Part shown: one piece after another, positions 1 to 8,035 of the stretch
Position numbering within the stretch: the stretch's first letter is position 1
Layout: each line of letters starts with the position of its first letter
Source: Thermoanaerobacterales bacterium
GTDB lineage: Bacteria > Actinomycetota > Acidimicrobiia > Acidimicrobiales > JACDCH01
Length of the DNA: 34,322 nucleotides
NCBI GenBank assembly: GCA_017577565.1
Contig: PKRH01000021.1
Coordinates: 1 to 34,322 of the forward strand
Reading direction: 5' to 3'
Translations under genes and position numbers: made by a program
The notes under the pieces: model-generated
What the model was told of the DNA's origin: nothing
What the model saw: only the letters and a program-made list of their open reading frames with translations
Databases searched by the model: none

Positions 1-992
1 GGCTCGACCTGCTGGTGGCGCCCGACCGCCTGTGGCGCAGCCTCGGCCACCACGACCGGGACGGGAACTTCCGCATCGACGGCGTGACCGGGCCGGACGA
101 GTACAGCGCCATCGCCGACAACAACGTCTACACCAACCTGATGGCGCAGCAGAACCTGCGGGAGGCGGCCGACGTCTGCGCCCGGTACCCCGAGGAGGCC
201 CGCGAGTGGGGGGTCACGACCGAGGAGATGGCCTCGTGGCGGGACGCCGCCGACTCGATGGTCATCCCCTACGACGAGCGGCTCGGCGTCCACCCCCAGA
301 GCGCCGAGTTCACCGACCACGCGTTCTGGGACTTCGAGAGCACCCGCCCCGACCAGTACCCCCTGCTGCTGCACTTCCCGTACTTCGACCTCTACCGCAA
401 GCAGGTGGTCAAGCAGGCCGACCTCGTCCTCGCGCTGCACCTGCGGGGCGACCACTTCACCCGCGAGGAGAAGGACCGCAACTTCCGGTACTACGAGGCC
501 ATCACCGTGCGCGACTCGTCGCTGTCGGCGGCGACGCAGGCGGTGGTGGCGGCCGAGCTCGGCTACCTCGAGCTGGCCCACGACTACCTGGGCGAGGCCG
601 CGCTCGTCGACCTGGAGGACCGCAACCACAACACCCGGGACGGCCTCCACATGGCCTCGCTGGCCGGGGCGTGGACGGCGCTCGTCGAGGGGTTCGGCGG
701 GATGCGGGCCCGCAAGGGCCGGCTGTCGTTCGCGCCCCGGCTCCCGAGCGGGATCGCCCGCCTGCGGTTCCGGGTGCGCTACCGGGGCACGGGCGTGCAG
801 GTCGAGACCGACGGGTCCCACGCCATCTACCGCAAGTGGGCGGGCCCGCCGCGGGTGATCTCCCACCACGGCAAGGAGTTCGAGCTCGGCGACGACGACG
901 TCGTCCTGCCCATCCCGCCCATCACCGCCGGGCCGCGGCCGGAGCAGCCGCCGGGCCGGGAGCCGATGCGGCGCAGCCGGACGCCGCTCTGA
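1..992 (+). CDS. Glycoside hydrolase family 65 protein, C-terminal part (disaccharide phosphorylase-like)
   Basis: The frame is open from the first bases, so the gene begins before the window. The visible 330 residues match the second half of GH65 enzymes (maltose, trehalose or kojibiose phosphorylases), which split alpha-glucosides with phosphate in the cytoplasm. Near the beginning is TGPDEY, where the Glu is the family's general acid. KQADLVLAL, in the (alpha/alpha)6 barrel region, and HNTRDGLHMASLAGAW follow. The last ~70 residues are the small beta-rich C-terminal domain. Which disaccharide is used cannot be decided from this part, and some family members are hydrolases. In many actinobacteria such genes sit next to a beta-phosphoglucomutase, but the upstream side is not visible here. 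The gene is convergent with nadA, with only 24 bases between the two stop codons. The family call is secure; the substrate is unknown. Confidence 0.9.
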   Translation, partial: LDLLVAPDRLWRSLGHHDRDGNFRIDGVTGPDEYSAIADNNVYTNLMAQQNLREAADVCARYPEEAREWGVTTEEMASWRDAADSMVIPYDERLGVHPQSAEFTDHAFWDFESTRPDQYPLLLHFPYFDLYRKQVVKQADLVLALHLRGDHFTREEKDRNFRYYEAITVRDSSLSAATQAVVAAELGYLELAHDYLGEAALVDLEDRNHNTRDGLHMASLAGAWTALVEGFGGMRARKGRLSFAPRLPSGIARLRFRVRYRGTGVQVETDGSHAIYRKWAGPPRVISHHGKEFELGDDDVVLPIPPITAGPRPEQPPGREPMRRSRTPL

Positions 993-1019
993 CCCCCGGC
1001 CCCGGCGCCCGGCCGGTCA
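990..1019. terminator. Short hairpin between convergent genes
   Basis: The two convergent stop codons lie in an inverted repeat: TGACC at 990-994 pairs with GGTCA at 1015-1019. Inside it GGCC (998-1001) pairs with GGCC (1011-1014), leaving a three-base bulge. There is no T-run, so a role as a bidirectional terminator is only inferred from position. Confidence 0.3.
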
Positions 1020-2153
1020 GGTGATGTCGAGCATCCGCTGCAGGGCCACCCGCGCCCACTCGGCGGTCTCGGGGTCGACCGAGATGCGGTTGACGACCCG
1101 CCCCTCGACCAGCTCCTCCAGCGCCCACGCCAGGTGGGGCAGGTCGATGCGGTTCATCGTCGAGCACGGGCAGACGAGCGGGTCGAGCGACACGACGGTC
1201 TTGTCGGGGTGCTCGGCCGCCAGCCGGTTGACCAGGTGGATCTCGGTCCCGACGGCGATCGTCGAGCCGGCCGGCGCCGACGCCACCGCCTTGACGATGT
1301 ACTCGGTCGAGCCGACCTGGTCGGCGATCCGGGCCGTCTCGTGGGGCACCTCGGGGTGCACGACGACGATGCCGTCGGGGTGCTCGGCCCGGAAGGCCTC
1401 GATCTGCTCGGGGCGGAACCGCTGGTGGATCGAGCAGTGGCCCCGCCAGAGCAGGAACGTGGCCTGCTTGCACTCGGCCTCGGTGAGCCCGCCCAGCTCC
1501 TGCCGGGGGTCCCACACCCGCATGTCGTCGAGGTCGTAGCCCATGGCCACGCCGGTGTTGCGGCCGAGGTGCTGGTCGGGGAAGAAGAGCACCTGGTCGC
1601 CCCGGCCGCCGCCGCGGCCCGGCCCCTCGCCCAGGGCCCACTGCAGCACCGCCCGGGCGTTGGTCGAGGTGCAGACCGCGCCGCCGTGGCGGCCGACGAA
1701 CGCCTTCAGGGCGGCCGAGCTGTTCATGTAGGTGATCGGCACGACCCGCTCGATGTCGGTGACCTCGGCCAGCGCCGCCCAGGCCTCCTCGACCTCGTCG
1801 AGGTCGGCCATGTCGGCCATCGAGCAGCCGGCGTTGAGGTCGGGCAGCACGACGGCCTGGTGGTCGCCGGTCAGGATGTCGGCCGACTCGGCCATGAAGT
1901 GGACGCCGCAGAACACGATGTAGTCGGCCTCGGGCCGCTGCTGGGCGAGCACCGAGAGCCGGAACGAGTCGCCCCGGGCGTCCGCGAACCGGATGATCTC
2001 GTCGCGCTGGTAGTGGTGGCCGAGCACGAACAGGCGGTCGCCGAGGGCGTCCTTCGCCGCGGCGATGCGGGCGCACAGGTCGTCCGGCGACGCGGCGGTG
2101 TACCGCTCGGGGAGCGGGGACTGGAGCCGAAGCATGTGGTGGTGGACCTCCAT
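1017..2153 (-). CDS. nadA: Quinolinate synthase NadA
   Basis: It condenses iminoaspartate with dihydroxyacetone phosphate to quinolinate in de novo NAD synthesis. It is a cytoplasmic enzyme with a [4Fe-4S] cluster. The 378-residue product has the NadA signatures GHHYQRDEI (45-53), CGVHFMAESADIL (82-94), DLNAGCSMADMA (105-116), STNARAVLQWA and FFPDQHLGRNTG. Cys110, Cys240 (in GHCSIH) and the CPC pair at 328-330 match the cluster ligands and extra cysteine of the long, Bacillus-like NadA type. I chose the ATG at 2153 because GGAG lies 6 bases upstream. A second ATG seven codons later also has a GGAGG, but with longer spacing. No nadB or nadC is next to it, so the rest of the pathway must be elsewhere. 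The gene is divergent from uvrC. Confidence 0.95.
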   Translation of the reverse strand: MEVHHHMLRLQSPLPERYTAASPDDLCARIAAAKDALGDRLFVLGHHYQRDEIIRFADARGDSFRLSVLAQQRPEADYIVFCGVHFMAESADILTGDHQAVVLPDLNAGCSMADMADLDEVEEAWAALAEVTDIERVVPITYMNSSAALKAFVGRHGGAVCTSTNARAVLQWALGEGPGRGGGRGDQVLFFPDQHLGRNTGVAMGYDLDDMRVWDPRQELGGLTEAECKQATFLLWRGHCSIHQRFRPEQIEAFRAEHPDGIVVVHPEVPHETARIADQVGSTEYIVKAVASAPAGSTIAVGTEIHLVNRLAAEHPDKTVVSLDPLVCPCSTMNRIDLPHLAWALEELVEGRVVNRISVDPETAEWARVALQRMLDIT

Positions 2154-2260
2154 GGGGTGGCTCCGGTTGGCGGACGGTGGGGACAGCCCGGTCGCCTCTC
2201 CCACGGTGATGTCGTCCCCGGAGCCGAAGTGCAGCCGGAGTACCGGGCCGGCTTGGGCGC

Positions 2261-2266
2261 AGTCTA
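2261..2266 (-). promoter_or_regulatory. Candidate -10 box for nadA
   Basis: On the minus strand this reads TAGACT, an actinobacterial TANNNT -10 box. It predicts a leader of about 100 bases before the nadA ATG. No convincing -35 box is seen. It lies only about 30 bases from the opposing uvrC -10 box. Confidence 0.35.
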
Positions 2267-2294
2267 CGGCGACGGCACCGGGGTGCGCGGCCTC

Positions 2295-2308
2295 TACCCT
2301 CGGCGTCG
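2295..2308 (+). promoter_or_regulatory. Leaderless promoter -10 box of uvrC
   Basis: TACCCT (2295-2300) is followed by 7 bases and then GTG at 2308, so the predicted transcription start is the start codon itself. No Shine-Dalgarno sequence is present, which fits leaderless translation. The same arrangement is seen before rapZ and coxD in this window. Confidence 0.55.
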
Positions 2309-4260
2309 TGGTGCAACGTCCGCCGGCCGGCACGATCCCCGACGCCCCCGGCTCCTACCAGTTCAAGGACCGCGAGGGGCGGGTCATCTACGTGGGCAAG
2401 GCGCGCTCGCTCCGCCAGCGCCTGGCCACGTACTTCCAGTCGCCGCGCCACCTGCCGCCCCGCACCGCCGCCATGGTGGCGGCCGCCGAGACCGTCGAGT
2501 GGATCCAGGTCCGCAACGAGGTCGAGGCGCTCATGCTCGAGTACAGCCTCATCAAGCAGCACCGGCCGCGGTTCAACGTCCGGCTGCGCGACGACAAGAG
2601 CTACCCGTTCCTCGCGATCACGGTGAGCGACGAGTGGCCCCGACCGACCGTCATGCGGGGCCGCAAGCGGAAGGGCGTGCGGTACTTCGGCCCCTACGGC
2701 CACGCCTACGCCATCCGCGAGACGCTCGACCTGCTGCTGCGGACGTTCCCGCTGCGCACCTGCAGCGACGCCAAGTTCCGCCGCCACGAGCGCCTGGGCC
2801 GGCCGTGCCTGCTGTACCACATCGAGAAGTGCTCGGGCCCCTGCATCGGCGCGGTCGACCGGGAGACCTACGACCGGCTGGTGGCCGAGCTCATCGAGTT
2901 CCTCGAGGGCGACACCGAGCCGGTCGTCGAGCGGCTCGAGGCCGAGATGCGGGAGGCCGCCGCCAACCTGGAGTTCGAGCTGGCGGCCCGGCTGCGCGAC
3001 CGGCTGGCCAGCGTGCGCAAGGCGATCGAGCGCCAGCAGATGGTCGCCGAGCGCGACGAGGACCTCGACGTGGTCGGCATCGCCGAGGACGACCTCGAGG
3101 CCGCGGTCCAGGTCTTCTACGTGCGCCGGGGCCGGGTCGTGGGCCGCAAGGGCTTCGTCATCGACAAGGTCGAGGACCTGACCCCGGGCGAGCTCGTCGG
3201 CGACATCCTCGAGGCGCTCTACGACGACCCGCCGCTCGGCGTGCCCCGCACCGTGCTCGTCCCCGTCGAGCCCGAGGACCCCGAGCTGTACCGCGACTGG
3301 CTGTCGCTGCAGCGGGGGTCGAAGGTCGAGATCCGGGTGCCGAAGCGCGGCGCCAAGCGCGAGCTGCACGAGACCGTCACCCGCAACGCCGCCGAGGAGT
3401 TCAACCGCCACCGGCTCCGCCGGGCGAGCGACCACAACGCCCGGGCCCGGGCGCTGAACGAGCTGCAGGACGCGCTCGGGCTGCCCGACGCCCCGCTGCG
3501 CATCGAGTGCTACGACATGAGCCACATCCAGGGCAGCGACTACGTCGGGTCGATGGTCGTCATGGAGGACGGGCTGCCCAAGAAGTCCGACTACCGGCGG
3601 TTCCGGGTCCGCTCCGTGCCGGGCAACGACGACTTCGCCGCCATGGAGGAGGTGCTCACCCGCCGGCTGACGGCCTACCTCGACGAGCGCTCCCGGCCGG
3701 TCGACGAGCGGTCGGGCAAGTTCTCCTACCCGCCCCAGCTGCTGCTCGTGGACGGCGGCAAGGGCCAGCTCAACGTGGCCGTGCGGGTGCTGGAGGAGCT
3801 GGGGCTCGACGACGAGATCCCCGTCGCCGCCCTGGCCAAGCGGTTCGAGGAGGTGTACCTGCCCGGCCGGGCCGACCCCGTCCGCCTGCCGCGCGGCTCG
3901 GAGGCCCTGTACCTGCTGCAGCGGATCCGCGACGAGGCCCACCGGTTCGCGGTGACCTACCACCGCCAGCTGCGGGGCAAGCGCATGACCCGCTCGGTCC
4001 TCGACGACATCAAGGGCCTGGGCCCGGCCCGCCGCAAGCGCCTGACCAAGGAGCTGGGCGGTGTCACCGGGGTGAAGCGCGCCTCGCTGGAGGACCTGCT
4101 GGCGCTCAGCTGGCTGCCCGACGACGTGGCGATCGCGGTCTACGAGAAGATCCACGGCCCGGTCAGCCCGCGGGAGGCCGGCCGAGCCGGCCGCGCGCCC
4201 GGCGACGGGGGTGAGGCGGCCGGCGCCCCGCCGGCCGCCGAGCGGGAGGCCGTGCGGTGA
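2308..4260 (+). CDS. uvrC: Excinuclease ABC subunit UvrC
   Basis: UvrC is the dual-incision nuclease of nucleotide excision repair; it cuts 3' and 5' of lesions marked by UvrA/UvrB. The 650-residue product has the full domain order. A GIY-YIG nuclease domain (about 13-95) has PGSY and IYVGKARSLRQRL. Four cysteines at 152, 167, 175 and 179 match the known [4Fe-4S] site. A UVR motif for UvrB binding lies at about 205-240. The RNase H-like nuclease has Asp403 in CYDMSH and Asp482 in VDGGKGQL. Tandem helix-hairpin-helix motifs (about 565-615) precede a low-complexity tail of about 30 residues. The start is GTG 2308 (or 2311) because a -10 box lies exactly 7 bases upstream; longer in-frame starts would overlap nadA. 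The next gene overlaps its stop by 4 bases. Confidence 0.96.
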   Translation: MVQRPPAGTIPDAPGSYQFKDREGRVIYVGKARSLRQRLATYFQSPRHLPPRTAAMVAAAETVEWIQVRNEVEALMLEYSLIKQHRPRFNVRLRDDKSYPFLAITVSDEWPRPTVMRGRKRKGVRYFGPYGHAYAIRETLDLLLRTFPLRTCSDAKFRRHERLGRPCLLYHIEKCSGPCIGAVDRETYDRLVAELIEFLEGDTEPVVERLEAEMREAAANLEFELAARLRDRLASVRKAIERQQMVAERDEDLDVVGIAEDDLEAAVQVFYVRRGRVVGRKGFVIDKVEDLTPGELVGDILEALYDDPPLGVPRTVLVPVEPEDPELYRDWLSLQRGSKVEIRVPKRGAKRELHETVTRNAAEEFNRHRLRRASDHNARARALNELQDALGLPDAPLRIECYDMSHIQGSDYVGSMVVMEDGLPKKSDYRRFRVRSVPGNDDFAAMEEVLTRRLTAYLDERSRPVDERSGKFSYPPQLLLVDGGKGQLNVAVRVLEELGLDDEIPVAALAKRFEEVYLPGRADPVRLPRGSEALYLLQRIRDEAHRFAVTYHRQLRGKRMTRSVLDDIKGLGPARRKRLTKELGGVTGVKRASLEDLLALSWLPDDVAIAVYEKIHGPVSPREAGRAGRAPGDGGEAAGAPPAAEREAVR

Positions 4261-5072
4261 CCGGCGAGGCGACCGGCGCGGGCGCGGCCCGCGGGCCGGG
4301 GGAGGGGGGCGCCGGGTGGGGCGACGGCCGGGCGCACCCCGATCTCGACCTCGTGGAGGTGTGGGAGCGACACGCCGCGTGGTGGCAGCAGGGCTTCACC
4401 GGCGACGCCGACGTCGAGTACCGCGACCAGATCCTGCCCATCGCGGCCCGCCAGCTGGCCGGGGCGGCGCGGGTGCTCGACCTGGGCTGCGGCGAGGGCC
4501 AGGTCGCCCGCCTGGCGGCGGCGAGGGGCGCCCGCGAGGTGGTGGGCGTCGACGTGTCCGCCGCCCAGCTCGCCGAGGCCCGCCGGCGGGGCGGCGGCGT
4601 CGCCTACGTCCGGGCGGCGGCCAACGCGCTGCCGCTGGCCTCGGCCCACTTCGACGCCGTCGTCTGCTGCCTCGTGCTGGAGCACGTCGACGACCTCGAC
4701 GGCGCCCTCGACGAGGCCGGCCGGGTCCTGCGCCCCGGCGGGCGGCTGGTGCTGTTCCTCAACCACCCGCTCTTCCAGACGCCGGGCAGCGGCTGGATCG
4801 ACGACCAGGTGCTCGACCCGCCCGAGCAGTACTGGCGGGTGGGGCCCTACCTGCGCGAGGACCTGACGGTCGAGGAGGTCGACGCGGGCGTGCGCCTGCC
4901 CTTCTTCCACCGGCCGCTCGGCCGCTACGTCAACGCGCTCGCCGACCGGGGCCTGTACGTCACCCGGATGCTCGAGCCGGCGCCACCGCCCCGGTTCCTG
5001 GCCATGGCGCCCGAGTACCGGGACGCGGCCGCCATCCCCCGCCTGCTCGTCCTGCGGGCCGAGAAGCGCTGA
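4257..5072 (+). CDS. Class I SAM-dependent methyltransferase
   Basis: This 271-residue cytoplasmic protein has a Rossmann methyltransferase fold. Motif I is VLDLGCGEGQVARL (about 73-86), the acidic residue after beta-2 is Asp99 in VVGVDVSAAQLAEA, and a motif with LEHVDDLDGAL and VLRPGGRLVLFLNHP follows (Methyltransf_11 type). The first ~30 residues are a Gly/Ala-rich tail of low complexity. Its GTG start overlaps the uvrC stop (GTGA), indicating translational coupling. The methyl acceptor cannot be inferred: small-molecule methylases and tRNA or quinone enzymes share these motifs. A true start some codons further in is possible, but there is no better ribosome-binding site. Confidence 0.85.
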   Translation: MTGEATGAGAARGPGEGGAGWGDGRAHPDLDLVEVWERHAAWWQQGFTGDADVEYRDQILPIAARQLAGAARVLDLGCGEGQVARLAAARGAREVVGVDVSAAQLAEARRRGGGVAYVRAAANALPLASAHFDAVVCCLVLEHVDDLDGALDEAGRVLRPGGRLVLFLNHPLFQTPGSGWIDDQVLDPPEQYWRVGPYLREDLTVEEVDAGVRLPFFHRPLGRYVNALADRGLYVTRMLEPAPPPRFLAMAPEYRDAAAIPRLLVLRAEKR

Positions 5073-5081
5073 CGCCGGCCG

Positions 5082-5095
5082 TACGCTGGGTGCGA
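5082..5095 (+). promoter_or_regulatory. Leaderless promoter -10 box of rapZ
   Basis: TACGCT (5082-5087), then 7 bases, then ATG at 5095, so transcription is predicted to begin at the start codon. The spacer after the methyltransferase stop is only 22 bases and contains no Shine-Dalgarno sequence. Confidence 0.5.
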
Positions 5096-5958
5096 TGGCA
5101 GAGTTCGTCGTCATCACCGGCCTGTCCGGCGCGGGGCGCAGCCTGGCGGCCGACAACCTCGAGGACCTGGGCTGGTTCGTCATCGACAACCTGCCCCCGG
5201 AGCTGGTCCCCAAGGTCGTCGAGCTGGCGGCCACGCCGTCGTCGCGGGTCGAGCGGGTGGTCCTCGTCATGGGCACCGGCCACTACGAGGACGAGATCCT
5301 GCCCACGCTCGACTGGCTGCGCTCGACCGGGGCCCGGGTGCGGGTGCTGTTCCTCGAGGCGTCGACCGACGCGCTCGTGCGCCGCTACGAGAGCTCGCGG
5401 CGCCGCCACCCGCTGTCGACGGGCGAGGCCGGCGACGGCGGCACCCTGGCCCCGGCCATCGAGCAGGAGCGTCGGTTGCTCGAACCGGTCAAGGCCGTGG
5501 CCGACGTGGTCATCGACACCAGCGACCTGAACGTCCACGACCTGCGGCGGCGGATCCAGGCCCTGTTCGGCGAGGACGCCGGGCCCGCCATGCAGACGAC
5601 GCTGGTGTCGTTCGGCTACAAGAACGGCCTCCCGCTCGACGCCGACGTCGTGCTCGACTGCCGCTTCCTCCCCAACCCCCACTGGGTCGACGAGCTGCGC
5701 CCGCTGACCGGGCTCGACGCCCCGGTGCGCGAGCACGTGCTGGGCCAGCCGGCGGCCCGGGAGTTCCTCGACGACGTCGAGCGCATGCTGCGGCGGCTGC
5801 TGCCCGCCTACCAGGCCGAGGGGAAGGCCTACCTGACCGTCGCGCTCGGGTGCACGGGCGGCCGGCACCGGTCGGTGGTCATCGCCGAGGAGCTGGCCCG
5901 CCGGCTGCGCGAGGCGGGGGTCTCGGTGGGCGTGAGCCACCGGGACGTCGACAAGTGA
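5095..5958 (+). CDS. rapZ: RapZ/YvcJ family nucleotide-binding regulator
   Basis: In Escherichia coli RapZ senses glucosamine-6-phosphate and directs RNase E to the small RNA GlmZ. In Gram-positives YvcJ is a GTPase/ATPase of less clear role. The 287-residue product is the family's usual length. The N-terminal P-loop is GLSGAGRS (9-16), with Arg where the classical Walker A has Lys, a change that as I recall is common in actinobacterial members. VIDNLPPEL follows shortly. The C-terminal domain has FGYKNGLPLDADVV and the conserved GCTGGRHRSV (ligand and RNA-binding region in RapZ). yvcK follows with a 4-base GTGA overlap, as in many Gram-positives. Cell-envelope precursor control is the likely role, but the RNA partner in actinobacteria is not known to me. 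Confidence 0.93.
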   Translation: MAEFVVITGLSGAGRSLAADNLEDLGWFVIDNLPPELVPKVVELAATPSSRVERVVLVMGTGHYEDEILPTLDWLRSTGARVRVLFLEASTDALVRRYESSRRRHPLSTGEAGDGGTLAPAIEQERRLLEPVKAVADVVIDTSDLNVHDLRRRIQALFGEDAGPAMQTTLVSFGYKNGLPLDADVVLDCRFLPNPHWVDELRPLTGLDAPVREHVLGQPAAREFLDDVERMLRRLLPAYQAEGKAYLTVALGCTGGRHRSVVIAEELARRLREAGVSVGVSHRDVDK

Positions 5959-6866
5959 CGGGGCGCGACGTGACGGCGTCGACGGCGCGGCCGGGGCCGC
6001 GCGTGGTGGCGGTCGGCGGGGGGCACGGCCTGGCGGCGACGATCCGGGCGGTGCGCCGCTACGCGTCCCGGGTGACGGCGGTGGTGGCGACCGCCGACGA
6101 CGGGGGCTCGACCGGCCGCCTGCGCAGCGCGCTCGACATGCCCGCCCCCGGGGACATCCGGCGCTGCATCGAGGCGATGGCCGGCCCGGAGGGGACGACG
6201 CTGGCCCGGGCCCTGGGCTACCGGTTCGGCGGCAGCGACGTCGAGGGCCACGCGCTCGGCAACCTGCTGCTCGCCGGGCTGCACGCCGTGACCGGCGACT
6301 TCGGCGTCGCGGTCGACGAGCTGGAGCGGCTGGCCGGCATCGACACCCGCATCGGGCGGGTGCTCCCGGCGACGCTCGACCCCGTCGTGCTCCGGGCCCG
6401 GGTGGCCGGGGGCGGCGAGGTGACCGGCCAGGTCGCCATCACCGGCACGGTGGGGGTCGAGCAGGTCGTCCTCGACCCGCCCGACGCCGCCGCGCCGGCC
6501 GAGGCGGTCGAGGCCGTCCTCGGTGCCGACCAGGTGGTCCTCGGCCCCGGGTCGCTGTACACCTCGGTGCTGGCGGCGGCGGTCGTCGAGGACGTGCGGT
6601 CGGCCCTCAAGCGCACCCCGGCCCGGCGGGTCTACGTCTGCAACGTCCGGGCCGAGGCCGGCGAGACCCGCGGCTACGACGTCGCCGCCCACGTCGGCGC
6701 GCTGCGCCGCCACGGCGTCGAGCCCGACGTCGTCGTCGCCCAGCGGGGGGCGCTGCCGCTCGGGGACGTGGGGGTCGAGGTCGTGGAGGCCGACGTCGTG
6801 CGCCCGCACGGCCTGGCCCACGACCCGGCCAAGCTCGGCGACGTCCTGGCCGGTCTGGCGACCTGA
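5955..6866 (+). CDS. yvcK: YvcK/CofD-like gluconeogenesis factor
   Basis: YvcK-family proteins bind UDP-sugars and are needed for normal cell-wall synthesis and growth on gluconeogenic carbon sources; in mycobacteria the homologue is CuvA. The 303-residue product begins with the phosphate-binding loop GGGHGL (21-26), then DDGGSTGRLR (about 48-57), GDIRR (about 66-70), EGHALGNLLLAGL and LGPGSLYTSVL. These mark the CofD-like fold and separate it from true F420 enzyme CofD only by family context. GTG 5955 overlaps the rapZ stop; GTG 5970 is an alternative. The usual next gene, whiA, is absent: only a gap promoter follows. Confidence 0.92.
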   Translation: MTGRDVTASTARPGPRVVAVGGGHGLAATIRAVRRYASRVTAVVATADDGGSTGRLRSALDMPAPGDIRRCIEAMAGPEGTTLARALGYRFGGSDVEGHALGNLLLAGLHAVTGDFGVAVDELERLAGIDTRIGRVLPATLDPVVLRARVAGGGEVTGQVAITGTVGVEQVVLDPPDAAAPAEAVEAVLGADQVVLGPGSLYTSVLAAAVVEDVRSALKRTPARRVYVCNVRAEAGETRGYDVAAHVGALRRHGVEPDVVVAQRGALPLGDVGVEVVEADVVRPHGLAHDPAKLGDVLAGLAT

Positions 6867-6967
6867 CGCCGGCGGACCGGGCCCGCCGCCCGGTCGGGCC
6901 GGATCGCACCGGCGCCGGACGGGTAGCCCCGCAGGTGGCGCACAGTGGGCTGCCGCGGCGCCGGCAC

Positions 6968-7009
6968 TAGGGTGCAGGAGCACCTATCGCGTCGACAGAG
7001 ACAGAGAGG
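6968..7009 (+). promoter_or_regulatory. Promoter and ribosome-binding site of gap
   Basis: TAGGGT (6968-6973) is a good actinobacterial -10 box in the 152-base gap after yvcK. GAGAGG (7004-7009) is a Shine-Dalgarno site 9 bases before the gap ATG, so this transcript would have a leader of about 40 bases. No clear -35 box was seen. The rest of the gap, 6867-6967, holds no reading frame that I can support. Confidence 0.5.
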
Positions 7010-7018
7010 TCCACCGAC

Positions 7019-8029
7019 ATGACGATCCGCGTAGGCATCAACGGGTTCGGCCGGATCGGCCGCAACTTCTTCCGGGCGGCGAAGAGGTCGGGCGCCGACA
7101 TCGAGTTCGTCGCGGTCAACGACCTGGGCTCGGTCGAGACGATGGCCCACCTGCTGCGCAACGACTCGGTCTTCGGCCGCCTCGAGGACGACGTCGAGGT
7201 CACGGGCGAGGGCATCAAGGTCGGTGGCGACACGATCAAGGTGCTGGCCGAGCGCGACCCCAAGGAGCTGCCCTGGGGCGACCTCGGCGTCGACGTCGTC
7301 ATCGAGTCGACCGGCATCTTCACCAGCCGCGACAAGGCGGCGGCGCACATCGACGCCGGTGCCCCCTACGTGATCGTGTCCGCCCCCTCGTCGGGGGCCG
7401 ACGCCACCTTCGTCGTCGGCGTCAACGAGGACACGTTCGACCCCGCGAACCACAAGGTCGTCTCCAACGCCTCGTGCACGACGAACTGCTTCGTGCCGAT
7501 GGTCAAGGTGCTCGACGACGCCTTCGGCGTCGAGCGCGGCCTCATGACGACCGTCCACGCCTACACGGGTGACCAGAGCCTGGTGGACGGGCCCCACAAG
7601 GACCTGCGCCGGGCCCGCGCCGCCGCGATCAACATCGTCCCGACCAGCACCGGCGCCGCCCGGGCCACCGGCCTGGTGCTCGACGCGATGCAGGGCCGCC
7701 TCGACGGGCAGGCCGTGCGGGTGCCCGTGCCCGACGGCTCGCTCACCGACTTCACCGCCGTCCTCGGGCGCGAGGTCACCGCGGAGGAGGTCAACGAGGC
7801 GTTCAAGGCGGCCGCCGAGTCCGGCCCCCTGGCCCGGGTGCTCGACTACTCGGAGGACCCGCTGGTGTCGACCGACATCGTCGGCTCCTCGGCCTCGTGC
7901 ACCTTCGACAGCCAGCTGACCCAGGCCATGGGCAACCTGGTCAAGGTCTTCGGCTGGTACGACAACGAGTGGGGCTACTCGAACCGGCTGGTCGACCTGG
8001 CGCTGATCGTGGGCGCCGCCAACAAGTAA
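7019..8029 (+). CDS. gap: Glyceraldehyde-3-phosphate dehydrogenase (type I)
   Basis: It oxidises glyceraldehyde-3-phosphate to 1,3-bisphosphoglycerate with NAD and phosphate in glycolysis; the step is reversible in gluconeogenesis. The 336-residue length is standard. The Rossmann motif GINGFGRIGRNFFRA is at 7-21. An Asp in VAVNDL (30-35) favours NAD over NADP. The catalytic Cys153 lies in SNASCTTNCF and the partner His180 in TTVHAYTGDQ. The C-terminus has WYDNEWGYSNRLVDL. It is the first gene of a gap-pgk-tpiA operon, with pgk starting 6 bases after its stop. Confidence 0.98.
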   Translation: MTIRVGINGFGRIGRNFFRAAKRSGADIEFVAVNDLGSVETMAHLLRNDSVFGRLEDDVEVTGEGIKVGGDTIKVLAERDPKELPWGDLGVDVVIESTGIFTSRDKAAAHIDAGAPYVIVSAPSSGADATFVVGVNEDTFDPANHKVVSNASCTTNCFVPMVKVLDDAFGVERGLMTTVHAYTGDQSLVDGPHKDLRRARAAAINIVPTSTGAARATGLVLDAMQGRLDGQAVRVPVPDGSLTDFTAVLGREVTAEEVNEAFKAAAESGPLARVLDYSEDPLVSTDIVGSSASCTFDSQLTQAMGNLVKVFGWYDNEWGYSNRLVDLALIVGAANK

Positions 8030-8035
8030 GCCGAC

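Noticed and set aside
922..4155. Long minus-strand reading frame of 1077 codons opposite nadA and uvrC
   Set aside because: It lies opposite or across well-recognised genes, is Arg/Pro/Gly/Val/Leu-rich without any domain, and such open antisense frames are expected at this GC content.
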